DNA of 64,000 bases, taken from the NCBI GenBank assembly GCA_020633195.1, contig JACKEC010000028.1, positions 77,300-141,299 of the forward strand. The letters run 5' to 3'. This DNA is from Sandaracinaceae bacterium (lineage in GTDB: Bacteria > Myxococcota_A > Polyangia > Polyangiales > Sandaracinaceae). Position 1 is the first letter of the stretch. The number at the start of each line of letters is the position of its first letter. The notes under the pieces are model-generated. The model had not been told where the DNA came from, searched no databases, and saw nothing but the letters and a program-made list of their open reading frames with translations. The position numbers were made by a program, and so were the translations under genes. Positions 1 to 8,393 of the stretch are shown piece by piece.

Positions 1-1
1 G

Positions 2-625
2 GTCCCGGGCGTCCCCGCCGGTCACCCGACCCCGGAGGCGCAGCCTGCGACGAGCGCCCCCCGACGCGGCATCGTGCTCGCGCTCGCGGCGGTCGCCGTA
101 GCCGCGGTCGCGCTGGTCGTCGTGCTCGCCCTTCGCACCGAGACCGCTCCGACCCCGCCCGTCTCGGCGCGACCGCCCGTCGAGACGGAGCGCGCGGTCG
201 AAGCTCCGCCCGAGCCCGCGCCGACCGAGCCCGCGCCGGCCGAGCCCGCCCCGCGCGCGGCTCGCGTCGCCGCGGCCGCCCCGACTCAGATCACGATCGA
301 GTCCGAGCCGCCCGGCGCGCGCGCGTTCCAGGACGGCGCGCTGATCGGCGAGACGCCCCTGTCGCTGCTCCGGCCGGCCGAGGGCGAGCGGCTGGTGCTC
401 ACGCTCAGCCACCGCGGCTACCAGGACACGGAGATCGCCATCGGGGCGCTCAGCGCCGAGCACCTCACCGTGACCCTCGCCGCCGCCCGTCGGCACGTGG
501 GCTCGACCGCCGCGGCCGCCGAGCCCGAGCCGGCGACCACGACGCCGGCGACGAGCGAGCCTCCCGCGACCACGCGACCCGCCGCCGGGAACCACCGCCC
601 GGGCTTCATGAATCCGTGGGAGTGA
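2..625 (+). CDS. C-terminal part of a PEGA-domain membrane protein, probably a Ser/Thr kinase (partial)
   Basis: The reading frame is open to the left edge, so only the C-terminus of this protein is present. A hydrophobic segment (codons at about 71-145) is followed by a long Pro/Ala/Glu linker. A PEGA-like domain comes next, at about 285-480: it starts ITIESEPPGA and contains GxxIGETPL and a YQDTEIAI-type end. A low-complexity tail follows. The order membrane segment, Pro-rich linker, PEGA matches the C-termini of the two complete Ser/Thr kinases in this window (20353-21888 and 60569-61981), so a kinase domain upstream is likely but not visible. A GTG at 74 could also start a short protein; I prefer a truncated longer gene because the frame shows no stop before it. 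Confidence 0.6.
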   Translation, partial: VPGVPAGHPTPEAQPATSAPRRGIVLALAAVAVAAVALVVVLALRTETAPTPPVSARPPVETERAVEAPPEPAPTEPAPAEPAPRAARVAAAAPTQITIESEPPGARAFQDGALIGETPLSLLRPAEGERLVLTLSHRGYQDTEIAIGALSAEHLTVTLAAARRHVGSTAAAAEPEPATTTPATSEPPATTRPAAGNHRPGFMNPWE

Positions 626-665
626 CCCGCGCGACGGCCGAATCCGGGGCGATCTCGGGGCTCGA

Positions 666-695
666 TTGACCCGCACCCCCGACCCCCCCTAACTT
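666..695 (+). promoter_or_regulatory. Probable promoter of the 705 lipoprotein gene
   Basis: TTGACC (666-671) and TAACTT (690-695) are 18 bases apart. The second element ends 9 bases before the ATG at 705, leaving almost no leader. It is one of the TAnnnT elements described in the findings. Confidence 0.4.
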
Positions 696-704
696 GATCC
701 GGTC

Positions 705-1652
705 ATGCTTCGCCTCTCGCTCCGCCTCACCGCGGTCGGCTTCATCGTTGCGTCCTCCGGGTGCAGCGCCCTCATCAACCCCGACACCGATCTCCTCGGC
801 ACCGACCCGGACGTGGACTCCGGGACCGTGATGCTGATGGACTCGGGGATGACGGGCTTCGACGCCGGGCCTGGCTTCGATGGCGGCCCGCTCTTCGACG
901 CGGGCAACGAGACTTGCGTCGAAGGGACGCGTCGATGCGTGGGCGACTCCCTCCGCACGTGCGCGAGCGGCATGGAGATCCCGCAGGACTGTCAGGCGAT
1001 GGACGCGTTCTGCCAGACCGACCACTGCGAGCCTCACGTGTGCCGGCCCAACTCGCGCGAGTGCTCGGCCGACGGGGGCTCGGTCCTGAGCTGCAGCGCG
1101 CGCGGCGACGCGCTCGACACGATGAGCTGCGGCTCTGGTCGCTGCGACGGCGCGACGCGCATGTGCACCGGCGGCGGTGACGCGTGCACCGGGCTGATGG
1201 GGATCCGCCCCGGCGCCGACCGTGAGATGAACCTCTGCAGCTTCTCGGACGACAACACCTACCAGCCCGACACGATGTGCCGGGGCACGACCCGCGCGTC
1301 GGTCGGCGATCGGATCTTCGAGCTGCGCCTCGACGCGCCGACCCGCGTGACGATCGAGCTCACCGACATCGACGAGGGCGCCGCGATCGACACCATCTTC
1401 TATCTCCGCCGGGTCTGCGACGACCAGAGCACGCAGATCGGCTGCGCCGACGACGTCCCGTGCGCGGCCTCGACCGCCGAGCCGGCCGCGTGCTTCGACG
1501 GCGTCGACGTGCGCCAGTCGCGCCTCACCGTCGACCTCCCCGCGGGCAACTACTACATCGTCGCCGACGCGTTCCTCTACACGACCGGCGGCGGCACGAT
1601 GTTCGGCTGCGGCCGCGTGAGGCTCTCGGTCCGCGAGACCCCGCGCGGGTGA
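705..1652 (+). CDS. Cysteine-rich lipoprotein, function unknown
   Basis: A 315-residue secreted lipoprotein. The N-terminus is a signal peptide ending in a lipobox-like SSGC (Cys at about 20), followed by an Asp/Gly-rich linker. Residues about 65-160 are rich in regularly spaced cysteines (for example CVEGTRRCVG and CRPNSRECSADGG), typical of small disulfide-bonded modules in myxobacterial surface proteins. Residues about 165-310 look like a beta-rich pre-peptidase C-terminal-type domain (RIFELRLDAPTRVTIEL, then LPAGNYYIVADAF). There is no catalytic motif. The stop overlaps the GTG of rsmE by 4 bases, so the two may be co-transcribed although unrelated in function. I do not recognise a named family. 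Confidence 0.8.
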   Translation: MLRLSLRLTAVGFIVASSGCSALINPDTDLLGTDPDVDSGTVMLMDSGMTGFDAGPGFDGGPLFDAGNETCVEGTRRCVGDSLRTCASGMEIPQDCQAMDAFCQTDHCEPHVCRPNSRECSADGGSVLSCSARGDALDTMSCGSGRCDGATRMCTGGGDACTGLMGIRPGADREMNLCSFSDDNTYQPDTMCRGTTRASVGDRIFELRLDAPTRVTIELTDIDEGAAIDTIFYLRRVCDDQSTQIGCADDVPCAASTAEPAACFDGVDVRQSRLTVDLPAGNYYIVADAFLYTTGGGTMFGCGRVRLSVRETPRG

Positions 1653-2389
1653 ACCTCCTCCTGGTCGGTCCGGAGGAGGTCTCGTCCTCGGGCGAGGTCC
1701 TCCTCCACGACGAGCGCGCCCGCCACCTCCTCGACGTCCTCGGCGTCCACGCCGGGCAGTACGTCCGGCTCGGGGTGCTCGACGGCCCCAAGGGCCGGGC
1801 CGAGGTGCTCTGGACCGACGACGACACCGTGCGCCTGCGCTGCGAGCTCGACCCGTCTCCGCCGGAGCGGCCCCGGCTCGACCTCGTCCTCGCCGTGCCG
1901 CGGCCCAAGGTGCTCAAGCGCCTCTGGGCGCCCCTGGCCGCGATGGGCGTGGGGCGGATCTACCTCACGAACGCGAAGCGCGTGGAGCGCTTCTACTTCG
2001 ACTCCCACGCGATCCGGCCCGAGGTGTTCCGGCCGCGCCTGATCGAGGGCCTCGCGCAGGCGCGTGACACGCGCGTCCCCGAGGTCCAGGTGCACAAGCA
2101 CCTCCGGATGATGATCGAGCAGGAGGTCGACGCCGCGCACCCCGACGCCAAGCGGATCGTCGCCGATCCGGTCTACCGGCGCTCCGCGATTCGCGTCCTC
2201 TCGGACCTCGCGCCGGAGCGTCGCGTCCTGCTCGCGATCGGCCCCGAGGGCGGCTGGGATCCGCTCGAGCGCGACCTCCTCGAGCGGTACGCGTTCACCG
2301 GCGTCGGCCTCGGCGCGCGCACCCTGCGGAGCGACACCGCGGTGATCGCGCTCGTCTCGATCGTGCACGAGGCCTTGCGGGCCGACTAG
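1649..2389 (+). CDS. rsmE: 16S rRNA m3U1498 methyltransferase RsmE
   Basis: A 246-residue SPOUT-class RNA methyltransferase, the usual length for RsmE, which methylates N3 of U1498 of 16S rRNA using S-adenosylmethionine. The C-terminal knot signature is intact: IGPEGGW at about 197-203 and LGARTLRSDTA at about 222-232. The N-terminal PUA-like part (HDERARHLLDVL, then GQYVRLGVLDG) is also recognisable. The GTG start at 1649 overlaps the preceding stop (GTGA). The same frame runs open further upstream, but that part is antisense-like low-complexity sequence. The stop shares the bases CTAG with the convergent alkD-like gene. Confidence 0.93.
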   Translation: MNLLLVGPEEVSSSGEVLLHDERARHLLDVLGVHAGQYVRLGVLDGPKGRAEVLWTDDDTVRLRCELDPSPPERPRLDLVLAVPRPKVLKRLWAPLAAMGVGRIYLTNAKRVERFYFDSHAIRPEVFRPRLIEGLAQARDTRVPEVQVHKHLRMMIEQEVDAAHPDAKRIVADPVYRRSAIRVLSDLAPERRVLLAIGPEGGWDPLERDLLERYAFTGVGLGARTLRSDTAVIALVSIVHEALRAD

Positions 2390-3105
2390 GCGGGTGAGCC
2401 CTGCCGGTACGCGGCCATCAGCTCCTCGCGGCGCGCGGCGGGCAGGACCTTGACGACCTCGCGCATCGTCACGCCCGAGGCGCGGTGCGTGCGGGGCGCG
2501 ATGAAGGCCTCGGCGAGCGCGGGTCGCTTGCGGCCCACGTCGCGCAAGATCCAGCCGATCGCCTTGCGGATGAAGAACTCCTTCTCCTCCAGCATCGCGT
2601 CGGCGTAGCGAGCGAAGCGATCCCAGTCGCCGCCGCCCGCGCGCAGCGGCTTCAGCAGCGACAGCATGGACGCCCGCCGGATCCAGAAGTCGTCGTCCTC
2701 GGACCAGCGATCGAGGGTGTCGGCGAGCCCGAGGCGGACGACGAGCGCGCCCATCACGTCGGTCGATAGCGGGTCGACGAGGGCCCACGTCTTCGACTCG
2801 CGGAGCATGCGCTCGACCTGCGGGACGTCCGCCTCTTCGAGGAGCTTCGCGCCGCGGGTGAGCACGATCACCGCAGCGGCGCGCAGCTCGTAGATCCCCG
2901 GCGCCCACAGCTCGTCGGCGGCCTCGACGAAGCGCGCGCGATCCTTGCCGAGCGCGGCGAGCTGCGCGCGGACGACCCTGCGCAGCTCGGGCATGGTCGC
3001 GCCGAGGTGGACCATCTCGCTCTTGAGGTACGCCTTGCCCTGGACCGCGCGCTCGGGATCGCCGATCGCCCTCAGCCCCGCCTCGATCGCCTGACTCGCC
3101 TGCAT
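2386..3105 (-). CDS. AlkD-like DNA alkylation-repair glycosylase
   Basis: A 239-residue HEAT-like-repeat DNA glycosylase of the AlkD family, which excises N3- and N7-alkylated purines without base flipping. The residues known to matter in Bacillus cereus AlkD appear to be present: Trp107 and Asp111 in TWALVDP, and Trp141 in the DFWIRRASM segment. The family block EFFIRKAIGWILR lies at 176-188. The minus-strand ATG at 3105 follows a TAGGCT hexamer (3120-3115) by 9 bases. The gene converges on rsmE with a shared CTAG at the stops, and is divergent from the membrane protein/YcaQ-like pair. That places two alkyl-lesion repair enzymes side by side. Confidence 0.9.
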   Translation of the reverse strand: MQASQAIEAGLRAIGDPERAVQGKAYLKSEMVHLGATMPELRRVVRAQLAALGKDRARFVEAADELWAPGIYELRAAAVIVLTRGAKLLEEADVPQVERMLRESKTWALVDPLSTDVMGALVVRLGLADTLDRWSEDDDFWIRRASMLSLLKPLRAGGGDWDRFARYADAMLEEKEFFIRKAIGWILRDVGRKRPALAEAFIAPRTHRASGVTMREVVKVLPAARREELMAAYRQGSPA

Positions 3106-3114
3106 GGGACGCCG

Positions 3115-3124
3115 AGCCTACAGT
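3115..3124. promoter_or_regulatory. Overlapping divergent -10 elements
   Basis: On the minus strand TAGGCT (3120-3115) ends 9 bases before the alkD-like ATG. On the plus strand TACAGT (3119-3124) ends 6 bases before the GTG at 3131. The two hexamers share two bases, so the two polymerases would compete. The second element supports 3131 rather than the ATG at 3104 as the start of the next gene. Confidence 0.4.
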
Positions 3125-3130
3125 ACGCCC

Positions 3131-3544
3131 GTGCAAGCCAAGCCCGAGACGCCGGCCGGCGACCCCACGGTGACGCGCGGCCGCCAGCAGGCGATCGCGG
3201 TGCTCGTGACGCTCGGGGGCTCGATCGTGGTCGTGACCTTCCTCGGCGGCTCGACGCTGGCGGCGATGCTCGTGCAGCTCGTCGTGCTGGTGCTCCTCGG
3301 CGTGCAGCTCTTCCGGGGCGTCGGGTGGGCGCGCTGGGTGATCGCGGCGATGACCGGCCTCGGCGCGCTCGGCAACGGGTACGTGGCCGCGACCTCGCTC
3401 GGCGCCGACGGCATCGGCTGGATCGTCAACGTGGCGCTCGCGGTGATCTACGCGTGGTGCGCGTTCATGCTCGCCATGAGCTCCGCCGTCGTCGCGTTCA
3501 TGGGCGCGCAGCGGGCGGCCCGCGAGGCCACGCCGCTCCCGTGA
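3131..3544 (+). CDS. Small integral membrane protein, unknown function
   Basis: A 137-residue protein with a short charged N-terminus and about four hydrophobic segments (roughly residues 19-35, 37-55, 60-80 and 95-120). I see no recognised motif. The GTG at 3131 is preferred over an in-frame ATG at 3104 because the latter overlaps the alkD-like start codon and a TACAGT hexamer lies just before 3131. The stop overlaps the GTG of the YcaQ-like gene (GTGA), so translation is likely coupled. A role linked to DNA damage is possible from position only. Confidence 0.65.
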   Translation: MQAKPETPAGDPTVTRGRQQAIAVLVTLGGSIVVVTFLGGSTLAAMLVQLVVLVLLGVQLFRGVGWARWVIAAMTGLGALGNGYVAATSLGADGIGWIVNVALAVIYAWCAFMLAMSSAVVAFMGAQRAAREATPLP

Positions 3545-4677
3545 TCGAGCTCTCTCGCGACGAGGCGCGTCGCTTCCTCGTGCGACACCACGGCCTCGAT
3601 CGGCCGCTCGGGGCGAAGGGCACCCGCGGGATCCGGAGCACGCTCCGCAAGCTGCGGTGCATCCAGCTCGATCCGCTGGACGCGATCGGCACCAACGCGG
3701 ACCTGGTCGTGCTGGCCCGCGTCGACGGATGCGCGAAGGGCGACGTCTACGACGCGCTGCTCCCCGGGCACGCGTTCGAGCACTTCGCGAAGGAGCGATG
3801 CTTGCTCCCCGCCGACGCCTTCGCGCAGTACCGGACGCGCGCGGTGGAGACCCCGTGGTGGCGGCTCCAGGAGCGGAGCCGGCGCGTCCCCGAGGCGGCC
3901 CTCGACGCGGTCCTCGCGGAGCTGCGCGCGGGCGGCGCGTCGACGGCGGCGGCCCTCACCGACCACGGCGCGGTGCGCGCGCTCGACTGGAGCGGCTGGA
4001 AGGGCACCGGCCGCATGACGACGATGGCCCTCGAGATCCTGTGGACGCGCTGCCAAGTCGTGGTGGCAGGGCGCGGCCCCGGCGGGGCGAAGGTCTACGA
4101 CCTGCCCGAGCGCGCGCTCCCCGATCACCACGACGCGACGCCCGAGCTCCCCTTCCACCGCTGGGCGCTGCTCGAGCGAGTGGACGCGGCCGGCCTGATG
4201 ACGACGGCCACCGGCCCGATCTGGGGGATGCTCCGCGAGGTCCGGGACACCCTGCCCCGCGAGCTGATCGAGGAGGGCGCGCTCGTCGAGGTCACCGTCG
4301 AGGGCTCGCGGCGGCGCTACCTCGCCCGCCCCTCGATCACCATCCCGCGGCGCGCGCCCGACGACAGGATGCGGATCCTCGGCCCCCTCGATCCGGTGCT
4401 CTGGGACCGGAAGCTCGTCGAGCAGGTGTTCGGCTTCGAGTACGTCTGGGAGGTCTACAAGCCGGCCGCCGAGCGCCGCTGGGGTTGGTATGTCTGCCCG
4501 CTGCTCCATCGAGGCGAGCTCGTGGGGCGGATCGAAGCGCGCGTGGAGGCCGGCCAGCTCGAGGTCCAGCGCCTCTGGCCCGAGCCGCGCGGCCTCGACC
4601 CACGCGCCCTGCGCCTCGCCCTCGAACGCCACGCGGCCGCCCTGGGCGTCGGGCTCCGGAAGATCAGAACCAGCTGA
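3541..4677 (+). CDS. YcaQ-like (YQL/AlkX) interstrand-crosslink DNA glycosylase
   Basis: A 378-residue winged-helix DNA glycosylase of the HTH_42 superfamily, which unhooks N-alkyl interstrand crosslinks. The family block near the N-terminus is clear: CIQLDPLDAIGTNADL, in which Gln42-Leu-Asp44 is the Q-hydrophobic-D form. That form marks the YcaQ-like branch, as opposed to QxQ of the Streptomyces AlkZ branch. LLPGHAFEHFAKERCLLPA (about 80-98) and GPLDPVLWDRKL (about 280-291) are further family blocks. The GTG start overlaps the previous stop. The 3' end overlaps the convergent zinc-ribbon gene by 14 bases. Confidence 0.9.
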   Translation: MIELSRDEARRFLVRHHGLDRPLGAKGTRGIRSTLRKLRCIQLDPLDAIGTNADLVVLARVDGCAKGDVYDALLPGHAFEHFAKERCLLPADAFAQYRTRAVETPWWRLQERSRRVPEAALDAVLAELRAGGASTAAALTDHGAVRALDWSGWKGTGRMTTMALEILWTRCQVVVAGRGPGGAKVYDLPERALPDHHDATPELPFHRWALLERVDAAGLMTTATGPIWGMLREVRDTLPRELIEEGALVEVTVEGSRRRYLARPSITIPRRAPDDRMRILGPLDPVLWDRKLVEQVFGFEYVWEVYKPAAERRWGWYVCPLLHRGELVGRIEARVEAGQLEVQRLWPEPRGLDPRALRLALERHAAALGVGLRKIRTS

Positions 4678-5527
4678 AGCCGCCGAGGGCGCTGATGAAC
4701 GCGCCGCTGCTCGACCACTGCGCCTCGGCGCCCGTCATCCTCGACGCGCGCTGCTGCTCGAGCAGCGCGTCGAGGCGCCGCTTGGAGAGCTCCGCCTTCG
4801 CGTCCTCGACGTCGCGCCCGCGCGCCTTCGCGAGGCCGCCGCTGGCCACGAACTCGAGGACCGCGGTGAGCTCGTGGGCGTCGAAGAAGACGCCGTGCTC
4901 CTTGCAGACGTCGACGATGACGCCCGAGGAGCGCCCGAAATTCTGGCGGTTCATGACCTTCGCGCACGCCGGACACTTCCTGTAGACGACCTTGTCCTGG
5001 ACCGACAGCGCCTGCGCGACGGGACCGCCGCGGAGCCGCAGGCCGGCCTCCGCCTCGCGCGCGTGGGTGATCGCCTCGAAGGTCCCGTGGTCCACGAGCA
5101 CGCCGGTGCACGCGGGGCACTCCGAGATGCGGTGCTCGCCCACGTCGATCGTGTGCAAGACGTCGCCCTCGCAGCCCGGGCAGCGCATCTCCGTCGGCCC
5201 CAGGTCGCCCTCGAGGCCGAGCCGCGATCCGCAGCGGGCGCAGTGGTCGGTGCCGGCGAAGGCCAAGGCGAAGCAGCACCAGCAGCGCACGCTCGCGAGC
5301 TCGACCCGGCAGTGCCCGCAGCGCCGGATGCCGGTCTCCAGGTAGGCGCCGCAGGACGGGCAGCGCAGCGCGCGCGCCTCGTTCGTCGTCCCCTTGGCCT
5401 CGGGGACCTCCGCGGGCGGGACGGAGACCAGGGGCTGCAGCTGACACAGGCACGGCGGGTGCTCGGCGCTCGGCCCGAGGGCACCCCCACAACCCTCACA
5501 GACATCCACGTTCACAGGCACCAGCAT
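4664..5527 (-). CDS. Multi-zinc-ribbon protein (zf-TFIIB type)
   Basis: A 287-residue cytoplasmic protein with a ladder of CxxC pairs: Cys10/13, 56/59, 70/73, 82/85, 97/100, 116/119, 137/140 and one more pair near 187. The arrangement matches bacterial proteins annotated as zf-TFIIB-domain proteins, including the SECPACTGVLVDHGTFE block at about 136-151 and a second similar block near 187-215. The C-terminal third is charged and helical. Biochemical role unknown; nucleic-acid or protein binding through zinc ribbons is the usual guess. The ATG at 5527 is chosen because the upstream in-frame extension is antisense to the SrfB promoter region. Confidence 0.75.
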   Translation of the reverse strand: MLVPVNVDVCEGCGGALGPSAEHPPCLCQLQPLVSVPPAEVPEAKGTTNEARALRCPSCGAYLETGIRRCGHCRVELASVRCWCCFALAFAGTDHCARCGSRLGLEGDLGPTEMRCPGCEGDVLHTIDVGEHRISECPACTGVLVDHGTFEAITHAREAEAGLRLRGGPVAQALSVQDKVVYRKCPACAKVMNRQNFGRSSGVIVDVCKEHGVFFDAHELTAVLEFVASGGLAKARGRDVEDAKAELSKRRLDALLEQQRASRMTGAEAQWSSSGAFISALGGFSWF

Positions 5528-5601
5528 ACCGGCCGGACGCGCCCCGAGCGCGTTCGATTCCCGGGAATCCAACTCGCGTTTTCTCGGTTGCGACGGCGCG
5601 G

Positions 5602-5633
5602 TAGAGTCCGGCGCTGGGGGAAGACAAACACTC
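5602..5633 (+). promoter_or_regulatory. Possible -10 element and ribosome-binding site of the Srf-type operon
   Basis: TAGAGT at 5602-5607 lies 26 bases before the GTG at 5634. GGGGGAAG at about 5617-5624 gives a good ribosome-binding site about 9 bases from the start. Unlike many genes here, this operon head appears to have a short leader. Confidence 0.35.
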
Positions 5634-8393
5634 GTGAAGCGCAAAGTCTCGCTCGACAGCTCGATCGGCTCTCCGCGCAGCCGGTCCACCCAGCCCGTCG
5701 AAGCCACCACCGAGGTCCTCGAGCTCTTCTTCGACACCGGGGTGATCTTCCACGACGTCCCGCTGCCCTCGCCGCTGCCGGACCTGATCAGCGGCTTCGT
5801 GATCGTCCCCGCCACGGACGAGCGCGCCGGCGACAGCGTCCGTCGCGCCGAGCCGGGCGAGGAGCCCGACGTCGAGATCAGCGCGGTGGAGCACCTCGCC
5901 GAGCTCCAGGGCCGCTGGCTCCCGTGCCCCTACCAGCTGAGCTGCGCTCACTGCGTGCAAGTCTACTTGCAAGAGGGCGAGCGCCCGGGCCAGGTCCGCG
6001 CGCTCCTCGCGGTCGACACGATGCAGGCCGCGGGCAGCCAGGGGCGCCACCTCGACGGCGGCATCGACGCGGGCCGCCCCTTCCGGCCGCTCGAGAAGAA
6101 CGAGCTCGGCTCGTTCCTCTCCCACCCGGTCACCCGCAACTTCATGCGCGAGCTGGGCAAGCAGGGCATCGATCGCGCGCCCTTCAAGCTCGCCGCCTTG
6201 CTCGAGACGCTCGCGCCGCTGCTGCCGCGCCTGCGCTTCGCGAAGCTGAGCGACCACACCACGGTGCCGGTCTCGCTCGTGCTCGACTTCGGCAACTCGC
6301 GCAGCAACGCGGTGCTCGTCGAGACTCACGGGACCGCGGTGTCGAGCGTGCCGCTCGAGCTGCGCGACGGGGCCAACCCGTTCCACGTCTCCGACGAGAC
6401 CTTCGGGTCGCGCATCACCTTCCTGCCCACGGCGTTCGACGACACCGAGCACGACGTCGCGGTGGGGCAGAGCTTCGCCTTGCCGTCGCTGACGCGGCTG
6501 GGCCGCGAGGCGCTCGACCGCGCGCTCGAGACGCCGCACCGCTACCAGTGCTCGCTCTCGGGTCCCAAGCGCTACCTCTGGGACGAGAAGGCAGCCGAGG
6601 AGCGCTGGCACTTCGCGCTCAAGCAGGGCGAGGAGTACCGCGCGGTGAGCGGGCGCCTGCTCAAGCACGTCTTCGATCTCGGTGACGGGATCGCGCTGCG
6701 CGAGGACGGCCCCGCGACGCCGGCGGACCCGCGCTACGCGCCGCGGACGATGATGCTCTTCGCGATGGTCGAGATCCTCCAGCAGGCCTACGCGCAGATC
6801 AATTCGGTGCGCTACCGGAGCTTCCAGGGCCGCGAGGGGCTGCCGCGGATCCTACGCCACCTGGTGATCACGTACCCGAGCGCGATGCGCGCCGAGGAGC
6901 TCGAGGTCTACGAGACGCTGGTCCGTAACGCGGTGGTGCTCGCGTGCCACTACCTCAACGTCCGCCCCGAGGACCGGCCGAACTTCAACGCGCAGTCGAA
7001 GGACTTCGACCGCTTCCTCGTGGTCGACGAGGCGATGGCCTCGCAGATGGTCTACGTCTACCAGGAGATCGTCCACAGCTTCGCCGGCTCCATGGAAGAG
7101 CTCGTACGGATCTACGGGGACGAGGACGGCTCGATCCGGATCGCGTCGGTCGACATCGGCGGCGGCACCAGCGACGTCATGATCGCCGAGTACCGCGACA
7201 TGATGCCGGGCACCGGCACCGCGCTCCACGTCAAGAAGCTGTTCCAGGACGGCATCAGCATCGCGGGCGACGACGTGTGCCGCGCGATCGTCGAGGACAT
7301 CGTGCTCGACCAGGTCCTCGCGCAGCTGCCGTCGAGCAAGGCCCGGCGCGAGCTCGGCCAGCTCCTCAGCGAAGGCGACGCGGGCCACGGCGCGGCGTGG
7401 CGCACGCTGAAGGCCAAGCTCGTGCCCTACTTCTGGCTCCCGATCGCGCGCTGCTACTGGGCGATCGCGGAGGGCTACGAGATCCCGGAGCACAACGCGG
7501 AGCGGCAGTACTCGGTCGCCGACACGTGGCGCGTGTTCGACCGGCCGGTCCCCTCGAGCGCGGTGCTCGGCGAGCTCGATCGCTTCCTCGCGCAGACCGT
7601 CCCGGGCTGGCCCGGGCTGATGAACCTCTCCTTCCGCTTCGACAAGGAGGAGGTCGAGCGCTCCATCGAGCGCGTGCTCCGCGAGCCGCTGCGCAAGTAC
7701 GCCGACATCCTGGCGCAGTTCGACGTGGACCTGCTCGTCCTCGCGGGGCGCACCAGCAAGCTGCACCCCGTGCGGCGGCTGTTCATCGGCGAGATGCCGG
7801 TGTCACCGCCGCGGATCAAGACGATGGCCGACTACGCCGTCGGCGACTGGTATCCGTCGAAGTGGCGCGACGCGGGGTTGATCAAGGATCCCAAGTCGAC
7901 GGTGGCGGCGGGCGCCGCGGTGCTCCACCTCGCGGGTCGCAACCAGCTCCCCGGGCTGCTCCTCGAGGGGATGGAGGAGCTCGAGCAGCGGCCCATCTAC
8001 GGCCTCTACCAGCCGACCGAGCCGCACATCCCGCGGGTCAACGAGCTGTTCCGCGACGGCGCGAAGAGCCCCGAGTTCCTCTACACGCGCGGGATGATGA
8101 TCGGCTTCCGAAACGTCGACAGCCAGGAGATGGATGGATCGCCGCTGTTCGAAGTCCTCCCCGCGAGCCAGAAGGTCGAGCAGGCGCTGCTCGAGGATCG
8201 CGTCAAGATGAAGTTCGCCATCGAGGCGGGGGAGCAGATCACGATCTCGGAGGTGAAGAGCCAACGCGGCCAGCACACCTTCGCGCCGCACGACTTCCGG
8301 CTGCGCCTCAAGACCGTCACGGTGGACCGCTACTGGCTCGACACCGGCGTGCTCACCACGCCCTACCGCGCCTACGACGAGGACGAGGCGTGA
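5634..8393 (+). CDS. srfB: SrfB-family Hsp70/actin-fold ATPase
   Basis: A 919-residue protein whose middle is an ASKHA (actin/Hsp70/sugar-kinase) ATPase. The phosphate-1 loop is LVLDFGNSRSNAVLV (Asp218), the phosphate-2 loop is SVDIGGGTSDVMIA (Asp507) and an adenosine-type segment LVLAGRTSKL lies near 703. Length and motif order fit the SrfB family, named from the Salmonella srfABC locus, whose biochemical function is not established. The first 200 residues are a family-specific region with a Cys-containing patch (CPYQLSCAHC). The C-terminus (about 760-919) is beta-rich and probably binds a partner. The GTG start follows a strong purine-rich site; the stop overlaps the next start by 4 bases. 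It is the first gene of a four-gene operon ending in a SrfC-type NTPase. Confidence 0.85.
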   Translation: MKRKVSLDSSIGSPRSRSTQPVEATTEVLELFFDTGVIFHDVPLPSPLPDLISGFVIVPATDERAGDSVRRAEPGEEPDVEISAVEHLAELQGRWLPCPYQLSCAHCVQVYLQEGERPGQVRALLAVDTMQAAGSQGRHLDGGIDAGRPFRPLEKNELGSFLSHPVTRNFMRELGKQGIDRAPFKLAALLETLAPLLPRLRFAKLSDHTTVPVSLVLDFGNSRSNAVLVETHGTAVSSVPLELRDGANPFHVSDETFGSRITFLPTAFDDTEHDVAVGQSFALPSLTRLGREALDRALETPHRYQCSLSGPKRYLWDEKAAEERWHFALKQGEEYRAVSGRLLKHVFDLGDGIALREDGPATPADPRYAPRTMMLFAMVEILQQAYAQINSVRYRSFQGREGLPRILRHLVITYPSAMRAEELEVYETLVRNAVVLACHYLNVRPEDRPNFNAQSKDFDRFLVVDEAMASQMVYVYQEIVHSFAGSMEELVRIYGDEDGSIRIASVDIGGGTSDVMIAEYRDMMPGTGTALHVKKLFQDGISIAGDDVCRAIVEDIVLDQVLAQLPSSKARRELGQLLSEGDAGHGAAWRTLKAKLVPYFWLPIARCYWAIAEGYEIPEHNAERQYSVADTWRVFDRPVPSSAVLGELDRFLAQTVPGWPGLMNLSFRFDKEEVERSIERVLREPLRKYADILAQFDVDLLVLAGRTSKLHPVRRLFIGEMPVSPPRIKTMADYAVGDWYPSKWRDAGLIKDPKSTVAAGAAVLHLAGRNQLPGLLLEGMEELEQRPIYGLYQPTEPHIPRVNELFRDGAKSPEFLYTRGMMIGFRNVDSQEMDGSPLFEVLPASQKVEQALLEDRVKMKFAIEAGEQITISEVKSQRGQHTFAPHDFRLRLKTVTVDRYWLDTGVLTTPYRAYDEDEA

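Noticed and set aside
3007..3540. Upstream in-frame extension of the YcaQ-like gene
   Set aside because: It is antisense to the AlkD-like gene and overlaps the membrane-protein gene. The family N-terminus begins at the GTG at 3541.
5528..5815. N-terminal extension of the zinc-ribbon gene to 5815
   Set aside because: It would run through the srfB promoter and start, has no zinc-ribbon character, and a suitable ATG exists at 5527.
8081..8320. Minus-strand frames inside srfB and other coding genes
   Set aside because: They are shadows of real genes without start context or known domains.
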